62,500 nt of DNA from ZC4RG17 sp035304485 (GTDB lineage Bacteria > Actinomycetota > Acidimicrobiia > Spongiisociales > ZC4RG35), in contig DATGPZ010000202.1 in NCBI GenBank assembly GCA_035304485.1, forward strand, positions 1 through 62,500. The letters are read 5' to 3'. Of this stretch, positions 16,578 to 24,770 are shown one piece after another. The stretch's first letter is position 1. Each line of letters begins with the position of its first letter. The notes beneath the pieces were generated by a model, which saw only the letters and a list, made by a program, of their open reading frames with translations, was not told where the DNA came from and did not search any database. A program made the translations under genes and the position numbers.

Positions 16578-16991
16578 ATGGATTATCAACTTCAACTCGT
16601 CCTGATTCCAGTCTCCGACGTGGATCGGGCCAAGGAGTTCTACACCGAGCGGGCAGGATTCGACCTGGACGTGGATCACCAGGCGGGTGATGAGTTCCGG
16701 GTGGTGCAATGCACCCCACCCGGCTCTGCCTGCTCGGTCGCCTTCGGGATCGGCATCAACGACTCCGAACCGGGATCCACCCAGGGTCTGCATCTCGTGG
16801 TCGAGGACATCGAGGTGGCGCACGAGGAACTCATCCGCCGCGGCGTGGAAGTGAGCGATGTCCGGCACATGGGTGCCGGCGGCTGGGAGGCCGGGGTCCA
16901 TCCTGACCGCGACGACTACGCCAGCTTCGCGGACTTCGCCGACCCCGACGGCAACACCTGGGTGCTCCAGGAGGTGGGACACAACCGATGA
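16578..16991 (+). CDS. glyoxalase/bleomycin-resistance (VOC) fold protein
   Basis: 137 residues of the vicinal-oxygen-chelate fold: 'LVLIPVSDVDRAKEFYTERA' at the start and 'FADFADPDGNTWVLQEV' at the end, typical of the VOC family found next to SigJ/SigG-type sigma genes. AGGAGG upstream with good spacing. The stop overlaps the ATG of the ECF sigma gene, so the two are coupled. The enzymatic reaction is unknown; a ligand-binding or stress role linked to the sigma factor is an inference. Confidence 0.85.
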   Translation: MDYQLQLVLIPVSDVDRAKEFYTERAGFDLDVDHQAGDEFRVVQCTPPGSACSVAFGIGINDSEPGSTQGLHLVVEDIEVAHEELIRRGVEVSDVRHMGAGGWEAGVHPDRDDYASFADFADPDGNTWVLQEVGHNR

Positions 16992-17923
16992 CCGAGGCCG
17001 CTCCGGTCGACCTGGAGGCGGCCTTCCATCGGTATCGGAGGCGACTCCACGTCCACTGCTATCGAATGCTGGGGTCTTTCCATGAAGCGGACGATGCGGT
17101 ACAGGAGACGTGGCTGCGGGCGTGGCGGGGCCGTGGGCGCTTCGACGGGAGGAACCTATCGGCCTGGTTGTACCGAATCGCCACCAACGTCTGCCTCGAT
17201 CAGATCCGAGCCCACAGGAGACGGTCGCCAGCCCTCGGCGGAATGGACGAGGTGCCTTGGTTGCAGCCTTACCCGGATCACCTGCTGGACGAGGTGGCGG
17301 CGGACCCGGAGGGGGAAGTGGTGGAACGAGAGACGATCGAACTCCTCTTCGTCGCCGCCCTTCAAGCACTTCCGGCCCGTCAGCGGGCGGTCCTCATCGC
17401 CCGTGACGTTCTGGACTGGTCGGCGGCCGAGACCGCAGGGCTCCTCGGCACGACCGTCACCGCAATCAACAGTGCGCTCCAGAGGGCCCGCGCCGGTATT
17501 CGGGAGATCCTGCCCGGGCGTCGCTCCGAGTGGGCGAGGGAGGCCTCCCCTGAGGAGGAGGAGTTGCTGGAACGGTTCATACGGGCTCACGAGGAACTCG
17601 ATCACGTCGCCGCTTTGGCGATCGCCTCCGAAGACATTCGGGTGACCATGCCGCCCGACTTGGCGCGGTTCGACGGGATCCAGAGGCTGCGTCCTTTGCT
17701 CGACCGTGCCTTCGGCGAGGGTCGGGACGGAGATTGGCGGTTGGTCGCCACACGGGCCAACCGGATGCCCGCGGCCGCAAGCTATCTGCGTCGCCCTGGT
17801 GACACGCGGTTTCGGCCCTTCAAGCTCGACGTGCTCCGGGTCGATCAGGGGAAAGTGGTCGAGATCACGACCTTCGGAGCGGCGCTGTTCCCGATGTTCG
17901 GCCTGGAATCCCGACTCGGTTGA
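16988..17923 (+). CDS. ECF sigma factor with C-terminal SnoaL-like domain
   Basis: 311 residues. Region 2 'HCYRMLGSFHEADDAVQET', 'SAWLYRIATNVCLDQIRAH'; the linker carries 'WLQPYPDHLLDE', a hallmark of the SigG/TIGR02960-type group; region 4 'LQALPARQRAVLIARDVLDW' with 'TTVTAINSALQRARAGI'. Residues about 195-311 are SnoaL-like. Translationally coupled to the VOC protein. It is a paralogue of 12769-13764; this copy has the more canonical linker. Confidence 0.88.
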   Translation: MTEAAPVDLEAAFHRYRRRLHVHCYRMLGSFHEADDAVQETWLRAWRGRGRFDGRNLSAWLYRIATNVCLDQIRAHRRRSPALGGMDEVPWLQPYPDHLLDEVAADPEGEVVERETIELLFVAALQALPARQRAVLIARDVLDWSAAETAGLLGTTVTAINSALQRARAGIREILPGRRSEWAREASPEEEELLERFIRAHEELDHVAALAIASEDIRVTMPPDLARFDGIQRLRPLLDRAFGEGRDGDWRLVATRANRMPAAASYLRRPGDTRFRPFKLDVLRVDQGKVVEITTFGAALFPMFGLESRLG

Positions 17924-17978
17924 GCGAGGCGATGGCCCTCGCCAGGCTGGAGGGCCCTCCTAACATCCTCGCTGGGTC

Positions 17979-18989
17979 ATGAACGACTTCTCTCCCGACG
18001 CCGGCCCGATCCGGTTCCCTGATCCCCGTCCCAACCCCCTGCGAATGGTCGTCGCCCGTCTGATCGGGGCGGTGCTGCTGGTGGTGGTGATCGCCGGAGT
18101 CGTGGTGATCGGCGAGGAGGGCTACCGCGATGTGGTCGACGGTGATGTCTCGGCCCTCGACGCCCTCTACTACGCCACGGTATCGGTCACGACCACCGGA
18201 TACGGCGACATAGTCCCGGTCACCCCCGGAGCGAGGCTCGTGAACGTGGTGCTCATAACGCCGATGCGGGTGGCGTTTCTGATCCTGGTGGTGTCGACCA
18301 CGGTGGAGGTCCTCGCCTCCAGTACCCGCTACCTGTTCCGAATACGACGATGGAGGCGCACTATGGAGGACCACTACGTCATCTGCGGATACGGGACGAA
18401 GGGCAGGAGCGCGGCCTCCACCCTCATCTCGCAAGGAACGCCGATCGATCGGATCGTGGTCGTGGAGGTCGACCCCCGAGCCGCCGACGAGGCAACGGCG
18501 GCGGGCCATGCTGTAGTGCTGGGCGACTGCACTCGCGAGGAAGTGCTGCGGCGGGCCCGGGTCGAGGAGGCGAATGGAGTGATCATCGCCGTTAGCCGGG
18601 ACGACGCAGCCGTCCTCGCCACCCTCACGGTGAGGGTCCTCAATCAGCGTGTGCGGGTGGTGGCGTCCGTGCGGGAAGAGGAGAATCTGAAGCTCCTGCG
18701 CCGAAGCGGAGCATCTCTGGTGATCACTTCGGACGAGGCCACCGGGCGCCTGCTCGGGATGGCGATCGAAAGGCCCCACCATGCCGCCTTGATCGAAGAT
18801 CTCCTCCTGATCGGCGAAGGTGTCGACCTGGGGGAGCGACCTGTGGACGAAGATCTCGTGGGCAAGCAGGCACCCGACGGAACCATCGGTGTGATCCGGG
18901 GCGGACGGATTCTCGCTCCCGACGTGACGCTGCTGGGCAGCGATCGCCTCTTGTACCTGGAGAGGGACGCGACGGCACCCGAGAGCTGA
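17979..18989 (+). CDS. potassium channel with RCK (TrkA-N/TrkA-C) domain
   Basis: 336 residues. Two membrane helices (about 17-40 and 80-105) flank a pore loop with the K+ selectivity filter 'TTTGYGDIVP'. Then TrkA-N/RCK Rossmann domain ('YVICGYGTKGRSAASTL', about 125-240, acidic 'VVVEVDPRAADE') and a TrkA-C domain to the end. A two-helix, ligand-gated K+ channel of the MthK/Kch type. The preceding 55 nt contain the palindrome GGAGGGCCCTCC (17949-17960). Confidence 0.9.
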   Translation: MNDFSPDAGPIRFPDPRPNPLRMVVARLIGAVLLVVVIAGVVVIGEEGYRDVVDGDVSALDALYYATVSVTTTGYGDIVPVTPGARLVNVVLITPMRVAFLILVVSTTVEVLASSTRYLFRIRRWRRTMEDHYVICGYGTKGRSAASTLISQGTPIDRIVVVEVDPRAADEATAAGHAVVLGDCTREEVLRRARVEEANGVIIAVSRDDAAVLATLTVRVLNQRVRVVASVREEENLKLLRRSGASLVITSDEATGRLLGMAIERPHHAALIEDLLLIGEGVDLGERPVDEDLVGKQAPDGTIGVIRGGRILAPDVTLLGSDRLLYLERDATAPES

Positions 18990-18997
18990 AGTCGGCG

Positions 18998-19017
18998 ACG
19001 CGCGGGCGGGCGCGCGT
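18998..19017 (+). terminator. stem-loop after the K+ channel gene
   Basis: ACGCGCG and CGCGCGT arms (7 bp) with a 6-nt loop, 9 nt after the stop, followed by TCTATCTTT. The T-rich tail also forms the -10 region (TATCTT, 19020-19025) of the next gene. Confidence 0.4.
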
Positions 19018-19034
19018 TCTATCTTTGGAGAAGG

Positions 19035-20048
19035 ATGCGGGTCCTTCTCACGGGAGCCTCCGGGTTCGTGGGAGCCCACACGGCCGCCGCCCTCATTGGC
19101 GCCGGCCACGCAGTGCGGGCCTTCGTGCGGTCCCGGGAGCGTTTGAGCCGAGCCCTGGAACCGCTCGGTGCGGAGATCGCCGAGACGGTAGAAGGGGATG
19201 TCACTGATGCTGCGCGGGTTCGTGGCGCCATGGACGGTTGTGATGCCGTCATCCACGCCGCCAACATCTTCACCTACTCGTCCAGGTTCCGAAGGGAGAT
19301 GGACGCGGTCAACGTCGGTGGCACCGAACTGGTGCTGACGACGGCCGCTGAGATGGGCCTCGACCCGATCGTCTACGTCTCGAGCTACACGGTGCTGGTT
19401 GGAGGCGAAGGTCCGATTCCGGCCGACGCTCCGGTCCAGACCGAACGCAATCAGCCGTACATCGACTCGAAGCGCGGAGGGGAACGGATCGCCCGTCGCT
19501 TCCAAGGTCAGTCCGTCCCGGTGGTGACCACGTATCCGGGGTCGGTATGGGGTCCTCATGATCCCGGGGCAGGAGAGATGGTGAAGATCGCTCGATTGAT
19601 GCTCGCCTCACCCTTCACCTTCGGCCTGGACGGCCACATAGGAATCGTCGATGTCTCCTGGCTGGCGCGTCTCCATGCGTCCCTGATCGAGCCGGGGCGC
19701 GGTGCTCGTCGCGTGCTCGCACCAGGCATCACCTTGAGCTGGCGCCAGTTGGCGCAGCGTCTGGCGGAGGCGACCGGTCGACGCCCGCCCCGGTTCCTGC
19801 CGACACCGCACCCGATTGCGGACCTGTTCGGCCGAGGGGCCCAGTTGGCTTCTCGCATCGTGGGTGTCGACATTCCCATTCATCAAGAAGGCCCATGGCT
19901 GGTTCGACACTGGCAGCCCGGCGACGACCGTTTGTCACGTGACCTCGCCGGCCCACTCCCACCGGTCGACGAGACGATCGTCCGGGCCGCCGAATGGATG
20001 CTCGAGGCAGGCCACATCCGGTCGAGAAAGGTCGTCGCCACCGCTTGA
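19035..20048 (+). CDS. NAD(P)-dependent epimerase/dehydratase (extended SDR)
   Basis: 337 residues. N-terminal dinucleotide motif 'LLTGASGFVGAHTAAALIGA', active-site 'YIDSKRGGER' (YxxxK) near residue 140 and Thr/Ser 'SSYTVLV'. Close in layout to dihydroflavonol-reductase-like SDRs. The sugar or sterol-like substrate is not determinable. The start has both a TATCTT box 9 nt upstream and a GGAGAAGG ribosome site. Confidence 0.85.
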   Translation: MRVLLTGASGFVGAHTAAALIGAGHAVRAFVRSRERLSRALEPLGAEIAETVEGDVTDAARVRGAMDGCDAVIHAANIFTYSSRFRREMDAVNVGGTELVLTTAAEMGLDPIVYVSSYTVLVGGEGPIPADAPVQTERNQPYIDSKRGGERIARRFQGQSVPVVTTYPGSVWGPHDPGAGEMVKIARLMLASPFTFGLDGHIGIVDVSWLARLHASLIEPGRGARRVLAPGITLSWRQLAQRLAEATGRRPPRFLPTPHPIADLFGRGAQLASRIVGVDIPIHQEGPWLVRHWQPGDDRLSRDLAGPLPPVDETIVRAAEWMLEAGHIRSRKVVATA

Positions 20049-20077
20049 CGCCGGCGCACCGACTCACGGACTGTGCC

Positions 20078-20083
20078 TAGCAT
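20078..20083 (+). promoter_or_regulatory. -10 box of leaderless promoter
   Basis: TAGCAT, 6 nt before the ATG at 20090; no Shine-Dalgarno sequence. Confidence 0.5.
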
Positions 20084-20089
20084 TCGGCG

Positions 20090-20914
20090 ATGCCGACAGA
20101 CCGATCCGCCACGATCGACGACCTGCGACGCCGCTTCGCAGAACTCCATGAGAGCGGCCACTTCGTCATTCCCAATCCGTGGGATCTGGGATCTGCCCGC
20201 CTCCTCGAAGCCCTCGGTTTCCAGGCTCTGGCGACCACCAGTTCCGGGCTCGCCGCAGCCTTGGGGAAGCTCGATCAGTCGCTCGACTTCGAGGAGTTGG
20301 AAGCCCATGTGACGAGCCTCGTCGCCGCTGTTGGGGTGCCGGTTTCGGTCGATGCGGAGAACGGCTACGGGTCCGACCCGGCCGCGGTGGCGGAGAACGT
20401 CGCCCGCCTGGCGCAGGCGGGAGCGGCCGGAGTCTCCATCGAGGACTACGACCCCGATTCGGGCTTGTATTCGCCCTCCGAAGCCGCGGAGAGAGTCGCC
20501 GCCGCCGCAGAGGTCTGCCGTTCCACTGGGATGGTCCTGACGGCCCGAGCAGAGAACCACCTCTACGGGGTCGACGATCTCGATGACACGATCGCCCGGC
20601 TCGATGCCTACCGCGAGGCGGGTGCCGACGTCGTCTACGCCCCGAGACTCTCTCGAATCGACGACATTCGACGGGTGGTCGACGAGGTCGGCGCCCCTTT
20701 GAACGTCCTCCTGACTCCCGATTGTCCGCCGATCGGCGAGATGGCGGCGGTCGGGGTTCGTCGCTTCTCCACCGGCGGCGCTCTCGCCTTCGCCTCATAC
20801 GGTTCCATGGTCGAGGCAGCCCAGGAGCTGCTGGCCGGTGGTGAACGGAGCTACCACTCCCGTGTCCTGGCCCCGGATGTGCGTCAACGGGCTTTCGTCG
20901 GCCGCTCCGCGTGA
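20090..20914 (+). CDS. isocitrate lyase/PEP mutase family protein
   Basis: 274 residues of the ICL/PEPM (beta/alpha)8 family: 'FVIPNPWDLGSARLLEALG', 'VSVDAENGYG' (metal-binding Asp/Glu) and 'AGAAGVSIEDYD'. The KKCGH loop of true isocitrate lyase is absent, so it is more likely an oxaloacetate decarboxylase, 2-methylisocitrate-lyase-like or phosphonomutase-like enzyme that breaks or rearranges a C-C or C-P bond next to a carboxylate. Monocistronic by spacing. Confidence 0.8.
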   Translation: MPTDRSATIDDLRRRFAELHESGHFVIPNPWDLGSARLLEALGFQALATTSSGLAAALGKLDQSLDFEELEAHVTSLVAAVGVPVSVDAENGYGSDPAAVAENVARLAQAGAAGVSIEDYDPDSGLYSPSEAAERVAAAAEVCRSTGMVLTARAENHLYGVDDLDDTIARLDAYREAGADVVYAPRLSRIDDIRRVVDEVGAPLNVLLTPDCPPIGEMAAVGVRRFSTGGALAFASYGSMVEAAQELLAGGERSYHSRVLAPDVRQRAFVGRSA

Positions 20915-20964
20915 CCCGGAAAGGCTCAACTGGCGCGGCGTTTTCGCCGAAACAATGAGTCGAG

Positions 20965-22332
20965 ATGTTCGTCGATGAGCCCCGGGTCGACCCGGCTCCG
21001 TTGCGTGGTGCGGGCAGCGGTTCTCCTCTTTTCCATCCGGGACTCGAGGACTTGCTCGAGCGCCTCGGCATCGGGACGGAGGCACCACCGGACGAGCGCG
21101 CATGGTCTGAGCTTCTCCAGATTCTCGACGGGATGCATCGGGAATTGGACGATCTGCGGGCCGCCGAGAGTGATCTGATACGCGAGCGCTCCAGTTACGA
21201 GAATCTGTTCCGCATCGCCCCGGTCCCGTTGATGCAACAGGACTACACCCTCGTCGAGAAGTGGATGCGTGAACTGAAGCAGCGTGGCGTCCTGTCGCTC
21301 CGGAGCTATATCGACGACGACATCGAACGCATTCGTGAGATCGCTCCGCTGATCCGGATGACGGCGGCGAATCCCGCCGCTCAAAGGGCAGTCGGGCTAC
21401 CCCAAGAGGAGATGTTGGGCCCGATCGAGCCCAAGATCGTGAATCCGGGGTCGGAGCCGAGCTGGATCGCCCAGCTGTCGGCCGTGTGGGACCGGAGGCC
21501 CGTCGCCCACGCCGCCTTCACCGCTATCACCGCCGGAGGCAAGACCTATGACGCCGAATCCTTGCTGGCGGCACCGATGGTCGACGGTGAGCCGGATTTC
21601 TCCCGGGCCGTGCTGACGATCATCGACGTGACTCCCCACCGGAACGAACGGAGGCGGATGGAGGAGCTGATCGAGGCGAAGGACCGGTTCCTCGCCTCGG
21701 TCAGCCACGAGTTGCGGACCCCGCTCACTGCCATACTCGGGTTTGCCCGTCTGCTCGAGGAGGGCGGCCTCGGTGAAGAAGACACCGAGGTGATGATCGG
21801 CTCGATCGCCCAGCACGCCCAGGAGCTGTCCGACATCGTCGAAGACCTCCTGGTGGCAGCCCGGGCCGAATCGAGTCAGGTCAATGTGACCCCGGAGCGG
21901 GTCGACGTGATCGAGCAGACCCGTGGGCTACTGGCGGCCGCAGGCACGTTCGAAGGCATGGCCGAGCTCCATACGCGCGAGGAGACGGCTCTTGCCCTGG
22001 CCGACCCAAGTCGTCTCCGCCAGATCCTCCGCAACCTGCTGACGAATGCCGAACGCTACGGCGGGGAGAGGGTTCGGGTGCACGTGCGCACGAACGGTCG
22101 ATCCGTGATCTTGGACGTCGCCGATGATGGCAATGGGCTACCGGCCGACCAGTGGGAGCGGATCTTCGAGCCCTACCACAGAGTCCATACGAGCCCGGGG
22201 CTTCCCGGTTCGGTCGGAATCGGACTCGCCATCTCGCGGCAGCTGACGGAATTGATGGGCGGATCGCTCGACTACCGGTACGAGAGAGGGTGGAGCGTGT
22301 TCCGTCTGGAGCTTCCCCGAGCGGACGGCTAG
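20965..22332 (+). CDS. PAS-type sensor histidine kinase
   Basis: 455 residues and no membrane helix. Residues about 75-215 look like a PAS sensor. HisKA: 'SVSHELRTPLTAILGFARLL' with the phospho-His near 248. HATPase: N box 'RNLLTNAERYGG', G1 'DVADDGNGLP', G2 'VGIGLAISRQL'. All ATP-binding boxes are intact. No response regulator is adjacent, so it is an orphan; a nearby orphan regulator is the DevR-like protein at 42092-42769, but pairing is speculative. Confidence 0.85.
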   Translation: MFVDEPRVDPAPLRGAGSGSPLFHPGLEDLLERLGIGTEAPPDERAWSELLQILDGMHRELDDLRAAESDLIRERSSYENLFRIAPVPLMQQDYTLVEKWMRELKQRGVLSLRSYIDDDIERIREIAPLIRMTAANPAAQRAVGLPQEEMLGPIEPKIVNPGSEPSWIAQLSAVWDRRPVAHAAFTAITAGGKTYDAESLLAAPMVDGEPDFSRAVLTIIDVTPHRNERRRMEELIEAKDRFLASVSHELRTPLTAILGFARLLEEGGLGEEDTEVMIGSIAQHAQELSDIVEDLLVAARAESSQVNVTPERVDVIEQTRGLLAAAGTFEGMAELHTREETALALADPSRLRQILRNLLTNAERYGGERVRVHVRTNGRSVILDVADDGNGLPADQWERIFEPYHRVHTSPGLPGSVGIGLAISRQLTELMGGSLDYRYERGWSVFRLELPRADG

Positions 22333-22349
22333 ATACCAGGATCAGCGTC

Positions 22350-22826
22350 TCACCGACGCCGGGAGCGCCGAAGAGGACCAGAGGCCTCGTATGCGCCGAC
22401 CGTGACGACACCGTAGGCGATGTGGGGGACGATGTCGGCGATCCAGCCCTCCGCTCCCCACTTGCGGGGGTCGGTGATGCCCGAGACGATCGACGGCACG
22501 TTGCCGGCCAGCATGGCTGCCAACGCCACCAGAGCCATCCGCGTCCACACGGGCAGGGTGCGCAATCCGGGGGAGCCGAAGGCATAGAGGACTGCCGTGC
22601 TCGATCCGGCTGCGTACCCCAACAGTGCGCCCAAGGCATCGGCGCGGTTGTCGGCTTCGTCGTCTGAGCCCAGTGGAGTGCCGAGCGACGCCGTGAGCTG
22701 CCGAGCGGTGTCGGCGGGAAGTCGGCTGGCTGGGCGGCCTCTCACCAGCATGTCGAGGTAGGTGATGCTGTTGAGGGCCATGGTCCCCGCCGCCCCGGCC
22801 AATAGACCGCGCCACATAGTTCCCAA
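22350..22826 (-). CDS. membrane protein, possibly YagU/DUF1440-like
   Basis: 158 residues with about four hydrophobic segments ('GLLAGAAGTMALNSITYLDM', 'LGALLGYAAGSSTAVLYAFG', 'ALVALAAMLAGNVPSIVSG', 'PHIAYGVVTVGAYEA'). The opening 'AGAAGTMALN' resembles YagU-like inner-membrane proteins, a weak match. TTG at 22826 is chosen because GAGAGG lies 7 nt upstream; ATG at 22817 is the alternative. Convergent with the histidine kinase (17 nt between stops). Confidence 0.6.
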   Translation of the reverse strand: MGTMWRGLLAGAAGTMALNSITYLDMLVRGRPASRLPADTARQLTASLGTPLGSDDEADNRADALGALLGYAAGSSTAVLYAFGSPGLRTLPVWTRMALVALAAMLAGNVPSIVSGITDPRKWGAEGWIADIVPHIAYGVVTVGAYEASGPLRRSRRR

Positions 22827-22886
22827 GTCGAACCTCTCGACGTCGATGGGCGGCTCCTACCCGAGAGAAGAGCCGGCAAACACATC

Positions 22887-23255
22887 TCAGGCCCGTGCTT
22901 CCGTCTGCTCGTGGGAACGACGCCGATCCACGACCGATCGGTGGAGGCGGAAGGTCTCCTCGTGACTGCGGGTGTCGTCGACGTGGGTGAGGAACTCTGC
23001 TGCCAGGCGAGCGAACTCGCTCTTGTCGGCTCCCGCCGCCAGTCGCAAATTGAACTCGTTGGCTCGTCTCCACCGCCACACCTGGTACATGTGACAGCGT
23101 GGTTCCTCGGCCCAGACCGGGCTGTAGGTGCCGAGATACTCGAGGCCCTCCGGTGCCGCTTTGGCGAGGGCGTCTTCGTTTTCTGCCAGCCAGGCGGCGA
23201 GAGCATCCACCGCGTCCGGTTTGACGAAGAACCCCCATTCGTAGATGAGTGCCAT
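22887..23255 (-). CDS. uncharacterised 122-residue protein
   Basis: Begins 'MALIYEWGFFVKPDAVDALA' and contains 'YSPVWAEEPRCHMYQVWRW', suggesting a small alpha/beta domain of the dimeric ferredoxin-like type (NIPSNAP/ABM-like), but no catalytic residue stands out. The C-terminal third is highly charged. A purine-rich stretch (GCGAGGAGACGAAC) precedes the ATG. Function unknown. Confidence 0.65.
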   Translation of the reverse strand: MALIYEWGFFVKPDAVDALAAWLAENEDALAKAAPEGLEYLGTYSPVWAEEPRCHMYQVWRWRRANEFNLRLAAGADKSEFARLAAEFLTHVDDTRSHEETFRLHRSVVDRRRSHEQTEARA

Positions 23256-23329
23256 GTTCGTCTCCTCGCGTTCTCACCCAACGTATCGGGTTCGCCTCGG
23301 CAATGCCTGCCGGACCGTCCTGGATCGAG

Positions 23330-24709
23330 TCAGGGCTGGAGCAACAGGGGGTATTCCCGTATGTCGACCCGGGTTCCGTCCTCGGCGGAGTCCGTCCACA
23401 CCACCAAGGACCCGATCTGGGTCCGATCCACCTGATAGTCGATCGTGAAGTCGAAGCCGGCCCAGTCGACACCGGAGCCCGACATGGCGAGTCCCTCCTC
23501 GATGATTCGGCCCTCGCCGTCGGTCAAGACGTACTGGAAGGTGGCTTCGAACACGCGCGCCTGGCCGGTCACCCGGAGCGGATCGGAGGCGATTCCGCCA
23601 TACAACGGGGTTTCGACGGAGATACTGGCCTGGTGATCCAGGTAGTCACCTCGGGTCACCGGCCGGTCGACGATGGCTCCGTTGTCGGTACGAACGGAGA
23701 CCGCCGCCCCTTCGTGGAGGAAGCGGACGGAATCTATGGTTTCGAAACGCGTGAGGGTGAAGACCACCTGAGCCACCGCCTGCGAGCTGGTGCCGAGATC
23801 GACGGACAGGTCGACCGTGGCGACACCTCCATCGAGGGCGACCGAGTTGAGGTCTACACCGTCGGGGATGAACGTGGTCACCGTCGGGATCGACGACGAT
23901 TCGTCAGAGCTCGGGCCGGCCAGCAGACTGGCGAGCGACGCCTGCGCCGTAGTGGAACTCTTGGCCACCCGACGGTGGAACGGGGCCAGGAAGGGCCCGC
24001 TCCGGCCGGGATGGCCGTCCTCGTCGACGAAGAAGTAGGGCGCGACCACCATCACAGGTGGAGGCGTTCTGGGTGCGAGCTCCAAAGCTCGGCCCAAGAA
24101 CGATGCCATCTGATCGCGTTCGACCAGGTCCGAGGGGCAGTAGCGGTCGTTGTCGGGAGGATTGCATCCCGTCGTGACCCCGGCGGTCCCGAGGCGGTCG
24201 ATGTCAGTTTCGAAGACCGTCTCGTCGTCGTCGACGAACAGGTCGTCGTCACCACCATCGGTGTAGCCGAAGCCCCGCACCAAGAAAGCCGCCATCTGCC
24301 CTCGAGTGACCGGGTCGTCGGGGCAGAAGTTGTCGTTGTCCGGCGGATTGCAGCCACGGGTGATCCCCGCCGCCGCGAGAGCCGCGATGTCGGCCTCGAA
24401 GATCGAATCGTCGTCATCGGTGAAGGGATCATCGGCCGAGGCATCGAGGCCGAGAGCCCGATTCAGGAACGCCGCCATCTGACCACGAGTGATCGACTCT
24501 CCCGGGCAATAGCGATCGTTGTCCGGCGGATTGCAGCCACGGGTCACGCCCTCGGCGGCGATTGCCTCGATGTAGCCCTCGTGCACGTCCCCGTCGTCAT
24601 CGGTGAACGTCCCACCCGGGGGCATGTCCTCTTGAGCCGCGGCCGTTGCGGTGACGACCATCGCCACGACCAAGCCGACCCACACTCGTAGCGCCTTCCT
24701 GCGGAGCAT
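23330..24709 (-). CDS. secreted SLH-repeat protein with GerMN and Gmad2 domains
   Basis: 459 residues with a signal peptide (1-25, 'VWVGLVVAMVVTATAAAQ'). Three SLH-like repeats (about 34-88, 95-149, 157-211), each with 'RGCNPPDN..YCP' carrying a likely disulfide pair. Then a GerMN-type domain (about 222-345, 'VALDGGVATVDLSVDLG') and a C-terminal Gmad2-like immunoglobulin fold (about 350-459, 'DYLDHQASISVETPLYGGI'). GerMN-Gmad2 pairs occur in lipoproteins such as LpqB and GerM-like proteins; joining them to SLH repeats implies anchoring to the cell envelope. ATG at 24709 has GGGAGAGAGG upstream; the longer frame to 24940 lacks a signal peptide at its start. Confidence 0.8.
   Translation of the reverse strand: MLRRKALRVWVGLVVAMVVTATAAAQEDMPPGGTFTDDDGDVHEGYIEAIAAEGVTRGCNPPDNDRYCPGESITRGQMAAFLNRALGLDASADDPFTDDDDSIFEADIAALAAAGITRGCNPPDNDNFCPDDPVTRGQMAAFLVRGFGYTDGGDDDLFVDDDETVFETDIDRLGTAGVTTGCNPPDNDRYCPSDLVERDQMASFLGRALELAPRTPPPVMVVAPYFFVDEDGHPGRSGPFLAPFHRRVAKSSTTAQASLASLLAGPSSDESSSIPTVTTFIPDGVDLNSVALDGGVATVDLSVDLGTSSQAVAQVVFTLTRFETIDSVRFLHEGAAVSVRTDNGAIVDRPVTRGDYLDHQASISVETPLYGGIASDPLRVTGQARVFEATFQYVLTDGEGRIIEEGLAMSGSGVDWAGFDFTIDYQVDRTQIGSLVVWTDSAEDGTRVDIREYPLLLQP
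24077..24610 (-). repeat. three tandem SLH-coding repeats
   Basis: Three units of about 54 codons with a period of about 62 codons. The best-kept core at DNA level encodes 'RGCNPPDN' and reads GGCGGATTGCAGCCACGGGT on the plus strand near 24343 and 24525; the unit near 24160 is more diverged. Confidence 0.75.
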
Positions 24710-24770
24710 GGCCTCTCTCCCTCCTCTGCTGTTTCCGACTGTAGGGCTCTGCCCGATCGAAGACGTCCGC

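Noticed and set aside
17949..17960. Perfect palindrome GGAGGGCCCTCC as a terminator
   Set aside because: A 12-bp palindrome with no loop space and no T-tract; it is too short to be called.
24077..24610. Possible CRISPR-like repeats
   Set aside because: The repeats are three long coding units of an SLH protein, not short identical repeats with unique spacers.
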